Assembly (NCBI RefSeq): GCF_014764445.1
Contig: NZ_CP061721.1
Span: 2,914,001-2,978,000 of the forward strand
Reading direction: 5' to 3'
DNA: 64,000 nt
From: Pseudarthrobacter sp. BIM B-2242
Lineage (GTDB): Bacteria > Actinomycetota > Actinomycetes > Actinomycetales > Micrococcaceae
The position numbers and the translations under genes were made by a program. Under the pieces are notes generated by a model. The model searched no databases and was not told the origin of the DNA. It saw only the letters and a program-made list of their open reading frames with translations. Positions within the stretch are counted from its first letter, which is position 1; every line of letters starts with the position of its first letter. Of this stretch, positions 46,113 to 55,687 are shown piece by piece.

Positions 46113-47795
46113 ATGACCGGCCTGAATTCCCTGAGCGACCTGGAGATCGCACGGCGGGCCATCATCAGGCCAATTGCCGATATCGCAGCGGCGGCCGGCA
46201 TCAACGCGGCATCGGTGGAACCCTACGGACGGTACAAGGCCAAAGTTGATCCCTCCCTCCTGACCGCGCCCGCGCCTTTCGGGAAAGTTGTGCTGGTCTC
46301 GGCAATGTCGCCCACGCCGGCCGGGGAGGGCAAGTCGACCACGACCGTGGGGCTGGCCGATTCGCTGGCCCGGGCCGGGCACAAGGTGATGATCGCGCTG
46401 CGGGAACCGTCGCTGGGCCCCATCCTCGGCATGAAAGGCGGTGCCACCGGGGGCGGCTATTCCCAGGTCCTGCCGATGGACGAAATCAACCTGCACTTCA
46501 CAGGCGACTTCCACGCCGTGACGTCGGCGAACAACGCGCTGATGGCGCTCGTGGACAACCACATCTACCAGGGCAACGAGCTGAACATCGATCCGCGGCG
46601 GATGACGTTCAAACGGGTGCTGGACATGAACGACCGGTCCCTCCGCGAGGTGATCATCGGCCTGGGCGGGCCCACGCAGGGTGTGCCGCGGCAGGACGGC
46701 TTCGACATCACGGTCGCCTCGGAGATCATGGCTGTCTTCTGCCTCGCCACAGATCTGGCCGACCTCCGCGAGCGCCTGGGCCGGATCACGTTTGGCTACA
46801 CCTACGCCCGGGTTCCCGTGACGGTGGCGGACCTCGGTGTCCAGGGTGCGCTGACCCTGCTCCTGAAGGAAGCCATCAAGCCGAACCTGGTGCAGACCAT
46901 CGCCGGCACCCCTGCCCTGGTCCACGGCGGTCCGTTCGCCAACATCGCGCACGGCTGCAATTCGCTGATCGCCACCCAGACCGCCCGGCGGCTTGCGGAC
47001 ATCGTGGTCACCGAAGCGGGCTTCGGCGCGGACCTGGGCGCTGAGAAATACATGGATATCAAGGCCCGGATGGGTGGCGTGGCGCCCTCCGCCGTCGTGG
47101 TGGTGGCCACTGTCCGCGCGCTGAAAATGCAGGGCGGCGTACCCAAGGACCGGCTCACCGAGCCCGATCTTGAAGCGCTGCAGGCCGGCGTCGCAAACCT
47201 GCGGCGGCACATCCACAACGTGGAGAAGTTCGGGGTGGCGCCGGTGGTGGCCATCAATAGGTTCTCCTCCGACACCGATGAGGAGCTCGACTGGCTGTTG
47301 GAGTGGTGCGCGTCCGAAGGTGTGCAGGCAGCGGTGGCCGACGTGTGGGGGCGCGGCGGCGGCGGTGACGGCGGCGACGAACTGGCCGCGAAGGTGGCGG
47401 CGGCGGTTGCTGCGCCATCGTCATTTCGGCACCTCTATCCGCTGGACCTGCCTGTGGAGGAGAAGATCCGGACCATCGCCCAGGAGATCTACGGTGCCGA
47501 CGGCGTGGACTTCTCCGTCCCGGCCCTGAAGCGCCTGGCCGACATCGAGAAGAACGGCTGGTCCGGGCTGCCGGTCTGCATGGCCAAGACCCAGTACTCC
47601 TTCACCGACGACGCCTCCCGGCTCGGCGCGCCCAAAGGCTTCACCATCCACGTGCGCGACCTCATCCCGAAGACCGGCGCGGGCTTCATCGTGGCGTTGA
47701 CGGGAGCGGTCATGACCATGCCCGGCCTGCCTGCCGCCCCGGCCGCGATGCGCATGGACGTTGACGACGCCGGCAACCCGGTCGGCCTCTCCTAA
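46113..47795 (+). CDS. fhs: Formate-tetrahydrofolate ligase
   Basis: ATP-dependent formation of 10-formyl-THF from formate. 560 residues, the usual length. The P-loop [13 protein letters not shown] (about 66-78) and the segments [22 protein letters not shown] and [11 protein letters not shown] are characteristic. ATG 46113 follows AAGGAG at 6 nt. The first 32-bp repeat array begins immediately after its stop codon. Confidence 0.95.
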   Translation: MTGLNSLSDLEIARRAIIRPIADIAAAAGINAASVEPYGRYKAKVDPSLLTAPAPFGKVVLVSAMSPTPAGEGKSTTTVGLADSLARAGHKVMIALREPSLGPILGMKGGATGGGYSQVLPMDEINLHFTGDFHAVTSANNALMALVDNHIYQGNELNIDPRRMTFKRVLDMNDRSLREVIIGLGGPTQGVPRQDGFDITVASEIMAVFCLATDLADLRERLGRITFGYTYARVPVTVADLGVQGALTLLLKEAIKPNLVQTIAGTPALVHGGPFANIAHGCNSLIATQTARRLADIVVTEAGFGADLGAEKYMDIKARMGGVAPSAVVVVATVRALKMQGGVPKDRLTEPDLEALQAGVANLRRHIHNVEKFGVAPVVAINRFSSDTDEELDWLLEWCASEGVQAAVADVWGRGGGGDGGDELAAKVAAAVAAPSSFRHLYPLDLPVEEKIRTIAQEIYGADGVDFSVPALKRLADIEKNGWSGLPVCMAKTQYSFTDDASRLGAPKGFTIHVRDLIPKTGAGFIVALTGAVMTMPGLPAAPAAMRMDVDDAGNPVGLS

Positions 47796-47882
47796 CCCCG
47801 GACGCTCTCTCACTTAATGCGGGTTTTCCGGCGACGCTCTCTCACTTAATGCGGGTTTTCGCCCAACCCTCTCGCACTGCCG
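47796..47882 (+). repeat. 32-bp-period repeat array, left copy
   Basis: Two identical 28-bp units (47801-47828 and 47833-47860), each starting GACGCTCTCTCACTTAATG and separated by 4 bp, then a degenerate third unit in register at 47865. The array starts at the base after the fhs stop. It is an inverted copy of the array at 49132-49217. Confidence 0.93.
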
Positions 47883-47888
47883 GCGGCG

Positions 47889-48404
47889 TTACGAACGCGC
47901 GCGGGCCGGCGTCACGTTGGCGGCAGCAACAGTACGCGCCGGTCCACCTGCCCGGCCGCCCCGCTTCAGCGATACGAAGATCGCCACAGTGCTCAGCACC
48001 ACGAGGCCGCACACAAAAACCACGGAGGCGGGATCGGTGGCGAGCAACGCCGGAATGGCACGGCCCGGCACTGTCACAGCAAAGGCGAAGGCCACGGCAA
48101 TGCCGATGTAGCTGCCAATCATGTTCCCCAGATGCGACGCGATATTGCCGCGAATGGCGCTCACCAGGCCGAGCGTGACGGTCACGATGGTGAAGGCCGA
48201 CAGCCCGTGAAGCCAGCTGAAATGCCCATCGGAGACAATCCAGAAACTGCTGAAGCAGACGTAGTACATGGCTGAGACCCACACGTAGCCCATGGTGCGG
48301 TGGATCCGGTCCCGACGCCTGCGCAAGATCTGCAGGGGACCGATGGCCAAGACAAAAAGCGCGGCAATAACGTGGCTGACAAGTAGGACATTCCAAGGCT
48401 CCAT
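47889..48404 (-). CDS. DUF2306-like integral membrane protein
   Basis: 171 residues with four or five membrane segments (about 7-25, 40-58, 65-83, 93-115, 124-145). The motif RRRRDRIHRTMGYVWV after the first helix is typical of DUF2306, a family of unknown function. ATG 48404 has TATCCT 6 nt before it, so the transcript is probably leaderless. That hexamer lies inside an inverted repeat likely bound by the divergent MerR protein. Both genes are enclosed by inverted repeat arrays. Confidence 0.8.
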   Translation of the reverse strand: MEPWNVLLVSHVIAALFVLAIGPLQILRRRRDRIHRTMGYVWVSAMYYVCFSSFWIVSDGHFSWLHGLSAFTIVTVTLGLVSAIRGNIASHLGNMIGSYIGIAVAFAFAVTVPGRAIPALLATDPASVVFVCGLVVLSTVAIFVSLKRGGRAGGPARTVAAANVTPARARS

Positions 48405-48410
48405 AGCATT

Positions 48411-48416
48411 AGGATA
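48411..48416 (-). promoter_or_regulatory. -10 element of the DUF2306 gene
   Basis: TATCCT on the minus strand, 6 nt before ATG 48404. It overlaps the left arm of inverted repeat 48412-48428. Confidence 0.5.
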
Positions 48417-48428
48417 GAGCCACTATCC
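48412..48428. promoter_or_regulatory. Candidate MerR operator 1
   Basis: GGATAG-N5-CTATCC, perfect arms, in the divergent gap. The same half-sites recur at 48443 and 48464. Confidence 0.6.
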
Positions 48429-48442
48429 ATGGCTGTACATCA

Positions 48443-48469
48443 GGATAGCGGGAACCCGCTTGACTATCC
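48443..48469. promoter_or_regulatory. Candidate MerR operator 2 with nested palindrome
   Basis: GGATAG-N15-CTATCC enclosing GCGGG-AA-CCCGC (48448-48459). TTGACT overlaps the right arm and may be a -35 for merR. Confidence 0.6.
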
Positions 48470-48494
48470 CGGCGGGCCACGGAAAGAGGGCGGA

Positions 48495-49109
48495 ATGCAG
48501 CTCAAGCAACTGAGCGAGCGGTCGGGAATATCGCCGGCGAGCATCAAGTACTACCTGCGGGAAGGCCTGCTGCCGGGCGGTGAGGCCATCCACGCAACCC
48601 GTGCGGAGTATTCAGCACGGCACCTCGAACGCCTCGACTTGATACAGGCACTCCGCAAGATCGTTGGCCTGAACATCGCGCAGATCCGCGGTCTCGTGAA
48701 AATGGCCGACGGCGTGCCCCGCCTTGATCTCCTCGCCGCGGTTCAGCGGGTGGTTCTTAACCTTGAAAACTACACCACGGCGGTCGGCGGGGACGCCGCA
48801 GCGGCGACTGACGCCGTCGTACGCCTTCGCGGTTGGCCTGATTCCCCCAGTGACGCACGGAGCGCCCTGACGGCCCACCTGGAACTGATGGCGAGCCTCA
48901 ACATTCCGGTCTCAGAGGACGAGCTGGAGACTTACAGCAAGGCAGCGGACGACGTCGCGCGGATCGACATTGCCGCCACTACCGCGCCGGAGAGTGTCGA
49001 CAAGCTCATCCTCACGGCGGCCGTCGGCATGCACACACACAGCCAGCTCCTTTTGAAGCTGCTGGCACTCGCACAGGCCAGCCACGCCATCCGCCGGTAC
49101 CTGGGTTAA
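48495..49109 (+). CDS. MerR family transcriptional regulator
   Basis: 204 residues from ATG 48495, which follows AGAGGGCGGA. The N-terminal winged-helix domain (MQLKQLSERSGISPASIKYY, then REGLLPGG) matches MerR proteins. A dimerisation helix and a helical effector domain of about 110 residues follow, without the Cys residues of metal sensors. It probably controls the divergent DUF2306 gene and itself through the GGATAG/CTATCC repeats. The effector is unknown. Confidence 0.87.
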   Translation: MQLKQLSERSGISPASIKYYLREGLLPGGEAIHATRAEYSARHLERLDLIQALRKIVGLNIAQIRGLVKMADGVPRLDLLAAVQRVVLNLENYTTAVGGDAAAATDAVVRLRGWPDSPSDARSALTAHLELMASLNIPVSEDELETYSKAADDVARIDIAATTAPESVDKLILTAAVGMHTHSQLLLKLLALAQASHAIRRYLG

Positions 49110-49111
49110 CG

Positions 49112-49153
49112 CCTGCGACGCTCCCCCGCCGTTAAGTGAGAGAGCGTCGCAGG
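49112..49153 (+). terminator. Hairpin after merR
   Basis: CCTGCGACGCTC, 18-nt loop, GAGCGTCGCAGG followed by AAAACCC. The right arm is made from the first unit of the repeat array. Confidence 0.5.
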
Positions 49154-49217
49154 AAAACCCACATTAAGTGAGAGAGGATCGCCCGAAAACCCACATTAAG
49201 TGAGAGAGCGTCCGGGG
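49132..49217 (-). repeat. 32-bp-period repeat array, right copy
   Basis: Three units at a 32-bp period (TTAAG at 49132, 49164, 49196) in inverted orientation to the left array. Positions 49153-49217 match the reverse complement of 47796-47860 at 60 of 65 bases. The array ends 5 bp from the ino1 stop. Confidence 0.93.
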
Positions 49218-49222
49218 TGGGG

Positions 49223-50308
49223 TTAGCGCTCGAGGTCGCCGCGGATGAAGGCCTCGACCTTTTCCCGGGCGAGGTCGTCGTTGAACTGCTCCGGCGGGGA
49301 CTTCATGAAGTAGCTCGAAGCGGAGAGCAGCGGGCCGCCGATGCCGCGGTCCAGGCCGATCTTGGCGGCGCGGATGGCGTCGATGATCACGCCGGCGGAG
49401 TTGGGTGAGTCCCAGACTTCGAGCTTGTATTCGAGCGACACCGGAGCGTCACCGAAGTTGCGGCCCTCGAGGCGGACGAAGGCCCACTTGCGGTCGTCGA
49501 GCCACTGGACGTAGTCGGACGGGCCAATGTGGACGTCCTTTGCCGCCAGCTCGGCTTCGACGTTGGAGGTCACGGCCTGGGTCTTGGAGATCTTTTTGGA
49601 CTCCAGGCGGTCGCGCTCCAGCATGTTCTTGAAGTCCATGTTGCCGCCGACGTTCAGCTGGTACGTGCGGTCCAGGGTGACACCGCGGTCTTCGAAGAGC
49701 TTGGCCATGACGCGGTGCGTGATGGTGGCGCCGATCTGGCTCTTGATGTCGTCGCCCACGATGGGGACGCCGGCGGCGGTGAACTTGTCCGCCCATTCCT
49801 TGGTGCCGGCAATGAAGACCGGCAGGGCGTTGACGAAGGCCACGCCGGCGTCGATGGCAGCCTGTGCGTAGAAGTGCGCAGCATCCTCGGAACCAACCGG
49901 CAGGTAGCAGACCATAACGTCGGCCTTGGCTTCGCGGAGCGCGGCGACGATGTCAACGGGCTCTGCGGGAGACTGCTCGATGGTCTCGAGGTAGTACTTG
50001 CCGAGGCCGTCCAGGGTGTGGCCGCGCTGGACGGTCACGCCGGTGGGGGGAACGTCGGCGATCTTGATGGTGTTGTTCTCGCTGGCCAGGATGGCGTCGG
50101 CAAGGTCAACGCCGACTTTCTTGCCGTCGACATCGAAAGCGGCAACAAACTGGACATCGTTGACGTGGTACTTGCCGAACTCAACGTGCATCAGACCCGG
50201 AATCGTGGCCTGGGGATCGGCGTCGCGGTAGTACTGCACACCCTGGACGAGCGAGGCGGCGCAGTTACCCACACCAACGATGGCAACACGAATCGGATTT
50301 GCAGACAC
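49223..50308 (-). CDS. ino1: Inositol-3-phosphate synthase
   Basis: NAD-dependent conversion of glucose-6-phosphate to inositol-1-phosphate, needed for mycothiol and phosphatidylinositol. 361 residues, the short actinobacterial form. The NAD motif [16 protein letters not shown] is at about 8-23, and the core blocks VVVGxDxKS-like ([13 protein letters not shown]) and [11 protein letters not shown] are present. GTG 50308 follows AAAGGAG. mshA lies about 3 kb away. Confidence 0.94.
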   Translation of the reverse strand: MSANPIRVAIVGVGNCAASLVQGVQYYRDADPQATIPGLMHVEFGKYHVNDVQFVAAFDVDGKKVGVDLADAILASENNTIKIADVPPTGVTVQRGHTLDGLGKYYLETIEQSPAEPVDIVAALREAKADVMVCYLPVGSEDAAHFYAQAAIDAGVAFVNALPVFIAGTKEWADKFTAAGVPIVGDDIKSQIGATITHRVMAKLFEDRGVTLDRTYQLNVGGNMDFKNMLERDRLESKKISKTQAVTSNVEAELAAKDVHIGPSDYVQWLDDRKWAFVRLEGRNFGDAPVSLEYKLEVWDSPNSAGVIIDAIRAAKIGLDRGIGGPLLSASSYFMKSPPEQFNDDLAREKVEAFIRGDLER

Positions 50309-50382
50309 GGAACTCCTTTGAAGAAAACCTCAGCCGCCAGGACGGTCAATGCCGGAAAATACGACGGCGGCGCGCTGGCAGT

Positions 50383-50408
50383 GCGCCAATCGGCGCTTTA
50401 TCATCTTA
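50383..50408 (-). promoter_or_regulatory. Candidate ino1 promoter and operator
   Basis: On the minus strand TAAGAT (50403-50408) could be a -10. GCGCC-GATT-GGCGC (50383-50396) follows at the expected transcript start, an operator-like position. Confidence 0.35.
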
Positions 50409-50417
50409 CCCAACCAA

Positions 50418-50447
50418 GCAGGGGCCGGGATTGTTCCCGGCCCCTGC
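50418..50447 (-). terminator. Terminator of the aldo-keto reductase gene
   Basis: Thirteen perfect pairs (GCAGGGGCCGGGA and complement) around TTGT, 26 bp after the stop, followed on the minus strand by TTGGTTGGG. Confidence 0.85.
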
Positions 50448-50472
50448 GTGAGGTGTGTGACAAAAGGCAGCG

Positions 50473-51510
50473 TTATTTCTGCTTCCAGAGGTTGATGTCC
50501 GATTCCACGGCGAACTCGTCGATGGCCTGCAGCTCATCGTCCGTGAAGTCGAGGTTGCTGACCGCTGTGAGGCTGTCTTCCAGTTGACGGACGCTGGACG
50601 CGCCGACCAGTGCCGAGGTCACCGAAGTGCCCTTGCCCTGCTCGCGGAGGATCCAGGCGATGGCCATTTGCGCCAGCGTCTGGCCGCGGCCCTCGGCGAT
50701 CCGGTTGAGCCCGCGGATACGGCCAAGGTTTTCATCGGTGATCATGCCCTGGTCCAGGGACTTGTCCTGCGCGGCCCGGGAATCTGCCGGGACACCCTGG
50801 AGGTAGCGGTTGGTGAGCATCCCCTGGGCCAGCGGCGAGAAGGCGATGGATCCGGCTCCCACCTGCTCCAGGGTTTCGTAGAGGTTGGGCCGCCCGTTCT
50901 CGGTCCAGCGGTTCAGCATGGAGTAACTCGGCTGGTGGATCAGCAGCGGCGTTCCAAGTTCCTTGAGGATCCGGGCCGCCTCCAGGGTCTGCTCGGGGGT
51001 GTAGGAGGAAATCCCGGCGTAAAGCGCCTTGCCGGAGCGGACGGCGTGGTCCAGTGCGCCCATGGTCTCTTCGAGCGGCGTCTGGGGATCCGGCCGGTGG
51101 CTGTAGAAGATGTCCACGTAATCCAGGCCCATGCGCGTCAGCGACTGGTCCAGGCTGGCGACCAGGTATTTACGGGAGCCCCAGTTCCCATACGGCCCGG
51201 GCCACATGTCGTAGCCGGCCTTGCTGGAGATGATGAGTTCGTCCCGGTACGGCCTGAAGTCGTCCTGGAAGTGGCGGCCGAAGTTGGTCTCGGCGCTGCC
51301 GTAGGGCGGTCCGTAGTTGTTGGCGAGGTCGAAGTGTGTGACGCCCAGGTCGAAGGCGCGGCGCAGGATGGCGCGCTGTGTCTCGAAGGGTTTGTCGTCG
51401 CCGAAGTTGTGCCACAGTCCCAGGGAGATGGCCGGGAGCCTCAGGCCACTGCGTCCGACGCGGCGGTAGGGCATGGATTCATAGCGGTTTTCCGCGGCTG
51501 AATAAGTCAT
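50473..51510 (-). CDS. Aldo/keto reductase, YghZ/L-glyceraldehyde-3-phosphate reductase type
   Basis: 345 residues, NADPH-dependent (beta/alpha)8 reductase. Opening [21 protein letters not shown], then FDLANNYGPPYGSAETNFG with the catalytic Asp and Tyr, and Lys in IISSKAGYDMW. The closing half carries the NADP-binding GTSVTSALVGASSVRQL. This subclass can reduce L-glyceraldehyde-3-phosphate and methylglyoxal. ATG 51510 is chosen because AGGA lies 8 nt before it; ATG 51519 is 9 bp upstream. Confidence 0.9.
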   Translation of the reverse strand: MTYSAAENRYESMPYRRVGRSGLRLPAISLGLWHNFGDDKPFETQRAILRRAFDLGVTHFDLANNYGPPYGSAETNFGRHFQDDFRPYRDELIISSKAGYDMWPGPYGNWGSRKYLVASLDQSLTRMGLDYVDIFYSHRPDPQTPLEETMGALDHAVRSGKALYAGISSYTPEQTLEAARILKELGTPLLIHQPSYSMLNRWTENGRPNLYETLEQVGAGSIAFSPLAQGMLTNRYLQGVPADSRAAQDKSLDQGMITDENLGRIRGLNRIAEGRGQTLAQMAIAWILREQGKGTSVTSALVGASSVRQLEDSLTAVSNLDFTDDELQAIDEFAVESDINLWKQK

Positions 51511-51563
51511 ACGTTCCATCCTGCCATCTGTGATGCAGGCAACAGGACGGTGCCGCCCTGTTA

Positions 51564-51595
51564 CGCCGCGGGCTGACAGAAGCCAGCCCGCGGCG
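51564..51595 (-). terminator. Terminator of the glgX-treY-treZ operon
   Basis: CGCCGCGGGCTG, 8-nt loop and the exact complement, 12 pairs, 7 bp after the treZ stop. No T-run. Confidence 0.7.
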
Positions 51596-51602
51596 GTCAA
51601 AC

Positions 51603-53372
51603 CTAGTCCAGCACGACGGCGGCACTCCACGACGCAAGGCTGAGTGAGCCGCCTTCCGCGTGCACCGCTTCGTCAGTCGCGAGCAGCACCGTTTTGCCGA
51701 CGTTCTCCAGCCGTACCGCCTCCGGGGAGAAGTTCAGCAGCACCTCCACGGATCCGCGCCGGAAGCGCAGCCACCCGGCGTCGTCGTCGAACGTCACGTC
51801 GGTTTCGGCGAAGCCCAGGTCGGCAAGTTCAGGGTGGGCGCGACGCAGTGCGGTCAGTGACCGGTACAGCGCCAGCAGCCGCGCGTGGTCACCTTCCGAG
51901 GCTTCGGCCCAGTCCAGCTTGGAGCGCCGGAACGTCTCGGGATCCTGCGGATCGGGTACGACGGCGGGATCCCACCCCATGCGCTCGAACTCACGGATCC
52001 TGCCCTCCGCCGTCGCCTTGCCCAGCTCAGGCTCGGGGTGCGAGGTGAAGAACTGCCACGGCGTGGAGGCGCCGAACTCCTCCCCCATAAACAGCATGGG
52101 CGTGAACGGGGAGGTCAGCGTCAGGACGGCGGCCAGAGCCAACGGCCCGTAGGAAAGCGACTGCGACAGCCTGTCCCCGGTGGCACGGTTGCCGATCTGG
52201 TCATGGTTCTGGCTGCACACCACCAGCGCGGCGGGGTGCACCAGCGACGCGTTGATGGGCCGGCCGTGATGGCGCCCGCGGAAGCTCGAGTAGCTGCCGT
52301 CGTGGAGGAAACCGTCCTTGAGGACCTTGGCCAGCACCCCGAGCGACGCAAAATCGGCGTAGTATCCCGCCGTCTCGCCGCTGACGTTGACGTGGACGGC
52401 GTGGTGGTAGTCGTCGCTCCACTGCCCGGCGAGGCCGAAACCGTTCACGTCCCGCGGGTACAGCAGCCGCGGATTGTTCAGGTCTGATTCCGCGATCAGC
52501 GTCTTGGGCAGCCCGGTTTCGGCGGAAATGGCATCGCCCAGCGCCCCGAACTCCTCCAGCAGATGCACGGCCCGCTCGTCCCGCAGCGCGTGGACAGCGT
52601 CAAGGCGCAGGCCGTCCACATGGTAATCGCGCAGCCACAGGGCGGCGTTGTCCAGGATGTATTCACGCACGACGTCGGAGCCGGCGGCGTCGAGGTTGAC
52701 GGCGTCGCCCCACGTGTTGGCGTCGCCCTGCTTGAGGTAGGGGCCGAACCGGGGAAGGTAGTTGCCGCTGGGCCCGAGGTGGTTATAGACCACGTCCTGG
52801 ATAACGCCCATGCCGGCTGCGTGTGCGGCGTCCACAAAGCGCTGGTAGGCCGCAGGACCGCCATAGAGCTCGTGGACGGCGAACCACTGCACGCCGTCGT
52901 AGCCCCAGTTGTGGGTGCCGTTGAAACCGTTGACCGGCAGCAGTTCCACAAAATCCACACCGAGGTCCGCGAGGTAGCTGAGCTTGCCGGCCGCTGCATC
53001 GAGGGTTCCTTCGGGCGTGAAGGTTCCCACGTGAAGTTCATAGATGACCGAGCCGCGCAGTTCCTTCCCGCGCCAGCCCGCATCCTGCCAGGTGTGGGAC
53101 CCGGGATCATACGTCCGGGACAGCGCATGGACGCCCTCCGGGACGCGGCGCGACCGGGGGTCCGGCAGAGGGGTGGTGTCGCCGTCGAGCAGGTAGCCGT
53201 AGTCCACTTCGGCATCCTCCGGGGCATCCGGCGCGGACCACCAGCCTTCCGCGCCAGGGACAGCGGCGACCTGTTTCATGGGGTACCGCTCACCGTTCGC
53301 GAGCAGCACCACCTCAGAGGCGTCCGGCGCCCAAACGTCGAACCGGCCGGAACCTTCGTTTACCAGGGTCAT
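51603..53372 (-). CDS. treZ: Malto-oligosyltrehalose trehalohydrolase
   Basis: GH13 enzyme releasing trehalose from the product of TreY. 589 residues: N-terminal carbohydrate-binding domain ([15 protein letters not shown]), catalytic barrel with [24 protein letters not shown] (nucleophile Asp) and [10 protein letters not shown] (acid Glu), and a C-terminal beta domain. ATG 53372 overlaps the treY stop in an ATGA; the open frame further upstream is treY antiframe. Last gene of the operon. Confidence 0.95.
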   Translation of the reverse strand: MTLVNEGSGRFDVWAPDASEVVLLANGERYPMKQVAAVPGAEGWWSAPDAPEDAEVDYGYLLDGDTTPLPDPRSRRVPEGVHALSRTYDPGSHTWQDAGWRGKELRGSVIYELHVGTFTPEGTLDAAAGKLSYLADLGVDFVELLPVNGFNGTHNWGYDGVQWFAVHELYGGPAAYQRFVDAAHAAGMGVIQDVVYNHLGPSGNYLPRFGPYLKQGDANTWGDAVNLDAAGSDVVREYILDNAALWLRDYHVDGLRLDAVHALRDERAVHLLEEFGALGDAISAETGLPKTLIAESDLNNPRLLYPRDVNGFGLAGQWSDDYHHAVHVNVSGETAGYYADFASLGVLAKVLKDGFLHDGSYSSFRGRHHGRPINASLVHPAALVVCSQNHDQIGNRATGDRLSQSLSYGPLALAAVLTLTSPFTPMLFMGEEFGASTPWQFFTSHPEPELGKATAEGRIREFERMGWDPAVVPDPQDPETFRRSKLDWAEASEGDHARLLALYRSLTALRRAHPELADLGFAETDVTFDDDAGWLRFRRGSVEVLLNFSPEAVRLENVGKTVLLATDEAVHAEGGSLSLASWSAAVVLD

Positions 53373-55687
53373 GCGTTGTCTCCATCCACCGGTACCAGCA
53401 AAGCCACCGGGTAGGTACCCAGGACGTCGGCCACCGAAACCGTACCGGCCCCGTAGCTGGTGCCGGTGAGCTCGTCCTTCATCGCGGTGGAAAGGTCGAC
53501 GGCGGTGTCCCGCCACCCGCCGTCGTGTTCCAGTCCCACGGGGAGCCGGGTAGCGATGGTGAGCGCCCCAGAAGCGCCGCGCTGGAACGCCAGCACGTGC
53601 CGGGAGGCGGCCCCGGTTGCGGTGACCGGACGGTAGTCCTGGAAAAGGTCGGGCCGGTCGCGGCGGAGCCGCAGTGCACGGGACGTCACCAGCAGCTTGC
53701 TGGCTTCGGTGCCTGCCGCGGGCAGGGTGCCGGCGTCGATGGCTGCCAGCTCCATTTTCCGCCGGGCAAAGTCGACCGGGCGCCGGTTGTCCGGGTCAGT
53801 CAGCGACCGCTCCCAGAACTCGGACCCCTGGTAGACGTCCGGAACGCCGGGCATGGTCAGCTGGACGATCTTGGCTGCCAGAGAGTTGGACGCGGCAGCG
53901 GAGTCGATCCGGGACACGAAGTCCTCCACCACGGTGGTGACGCGGACGTCGTCGAACGCCGCATCCACGGCCGCCTGGACGCGGGCCTCAAAGTCCGTGT
54001 CCGGGTTGGTCCATGTGGTGGAATTCCCCGCCTCGCGGGCAGCCTTTTCGGCGTAGCCCTGCAGACGTTCCCGTGACGCCGGCCAGGCACCCACGATTGC
54101 CTGCCACAGCAGGTTTTCATAGGGTCCGTCCGGAATCGGGGCCAGTTCACGGAGCGTGGCCAGCGTGGCGGTCCACTCGTCCGGCAGTTCGGCGATGACC
54201 GAGATTCGGGCCCGCGCGTCTTCGCTGCGCTTGGTGTCGTGCGTGGACAGCGTGGTCATGGACAGGGGCAGGTCCTCGTGCCGGCGCCGCATCCGGTGAT
54301 GGAATTCCTCGGCGGACACAGCGAACTCGGTGGGTTCAGCGCCCACCTCGGTCAGGGTGCCCAGCCGGGTGTAGCGGTAGAACGCGGTGTCCTCCACGCC
54401 CTTGGCCATGACCATCCCCGAGGTCTGCTGGAAACGCACGGCGATGGGGTTGGCGGGGTCCAGCAGCAACGGCAGCAGGACGCCCACAGCCGGAGCGAGG
54501 TCCGGACGGTGCTCTGCCGCTGACCCGCACGCTTCCTTCAACACCTCGGCGCCCACCGGCAGGTAGCTGCGGTAGACCGGGAACGAGGCGATGATTTCGG
54601 CGATCGCGTCCGCTGCAGCCTCAACGGACAAGCCGTGGGATGCGGGCACCAAACGCGCCAATCGAAGCACCTCGGACCGCAGGATGCCGTCAGCGATCAT
54701 CCGTTTGGTGCCGCGGATCATCTCCGCGTAGTCGGCCGGAGCACCGGTACCCCGCAGGGCGGCGTCCAGCTGATCGAGTCCCTGCTGGCCGGCAGGGTCC
54801 ACGAGCACCCGGTCCACGTCCGCCAGTGCGTCGTAGCCGGTGGTGCCCTCGCAGGCGAAGTCTCCCGGGAGCTCCTCCCCCGGCTCCAGGATCTTCTCAA
54901 CGAGCACATACGCACCGCCGCTGGCTTCCTTCAGCCAGCGCAGGTACCCGGCGGGATCCGCCAGGCCGTCGGGGTGGTCCACACGAAGCCCGTCCACCAG
55001 GCCGTCGGCGAACCAGCGCTTGACTTCCGCATGGGCCTGGTCAAAGACCCAGCGGTCCTCCACCCGGATGCCCGCCAGCGTGGTGACCGCGAAGAACCGC
55101 CGGTAGTTCAGCTCCGCGTCCGCGCGGCGCCAGTCCATGAGCTGGTAGTGCTGGCGGCCGTGGACGTCCTGCGGGGAGTCGCCGTCGGCGTAGGTGCCTG
55201 GCGCTAGCGGGAAACGGTGGTCGTAGTACCGGAGCTCGCCGTCCTTGACCTCCAGCTTGTCCAGGTCATCGTCCGAGCCCAGCATGGGCAGGCGGATCTT
55301 CCCGCCTGCCAGGTCCCAGTCGACGTCGAACGCTGCGGCGTAAGGCGAGCCCTGGCCCTCCTGCAGCAGCGACCACCACCACGGGTTCTGCGCCGGTGAG
55401 GCCACGCCCACGTGGTTGGGGACGATGTCCACCAGCACACCCATGCCGTGGGCACGGGCGGCCTTGGACAGAGCCAGCAGCCCTTCCGGGCCGCCCCGCG
55501 CCGGGTCAACAACCGAAGGATCCGTCACGTCATAGCCGTGGTCCGAACCCTGTTCCGCGGTGAGGATGGGCGAGAGGTAGACCCAGTCCACACCCAGCGA
55601 CTTCAGGTATGGCACCGTGTCCGCGGCGTCGAAAAGTGTGAAGCTGCTGCGGATCTGGAGCCGGTAGGTGGACGCCGGAACCTTCAC
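53369..55687 (-). CDS. treY: Malto-oligosyltrehalose synthase
   Basis: GH13 intramolecular transglycosylase that converts the reducing end of maltodextrin to a trehalosyl unit. 772 residues. The N-terminus [29 protein letters not shown] and [13 protein letters not shown], and late block [18 protein letters not shown] are diagnostic. It overlaps glgX and treZ by 4 nt on each side. Confidence 0.96.
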   Translation of the reverse strand: MKVPASTYRLQIRSSFTLFDAADTVPYLKSLGVDWVYLSPILTAEQGSDHGYDVTDPSVVDPARGGPEGLLALSKAARAHGMGVLVDIVPNHVGVASPAQNPWWWSLLQEGQGSPYAAAFDVDWDLAGGKIRLPMLGSDDDLDKLEVKDGELRYYDHRFPLAPGTYADGDSPQDVHGRQHYQLMDWRRADAELNYRRFFAVTTLAGIRVEDRWVFDQAHAEVKRWFADGLVDGLRVDHPDGLADPAGYLRWLKEASGGAYVLVEKILEPGEELPGDFACEGTTGYDALADVDRVLVDPAGQQGLDQLDAALRGTGAPADYAEMIRGTKRMIADGILRSEVLRLARLVPASHGLSVEAAADAIAEIIASFPVYRSYLPVGAEVLKEACGSAAEHRPDLAPAVGVLLPLLLDPANPIAVRFQQTSGMVMAKGVEDTAFYRYTRLGTLTEVGAEPTEFAVSAEEFHHRMRRRHEDLPLSMTTLSTHDTKRSEDARARISVIAELPDEWTATLATLRELAPIPDGPYENLLWQAIVGAWPASRERLQGYAEKAAREAGNSTTWTNPDTDFEARVQAAVDAAFDDVRVTTVVEDFVSRIDSAAASNSLAAKIVQLTMPGVPDVYQGSEFWERSLTDPDNRRPVDFARRKMELAAIDAGTLPAAGTEASKLLVTSRALRLRRDRPDLFQDYRPVTATGAASRHVLAFQRGASGALTIATRLPVGLEHDGGWRDTAVDLSTAMKDELTGTSYGAGTVSVADVLGTYPVALLVPVDGDNA

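Noticed and set aside
47796..49217. 32-bp-period arrays as a CRISPR locus
   Set aside because: The interval between 28-bp units is only 4 bp, there are two or three units per side, and no cas gene is present.
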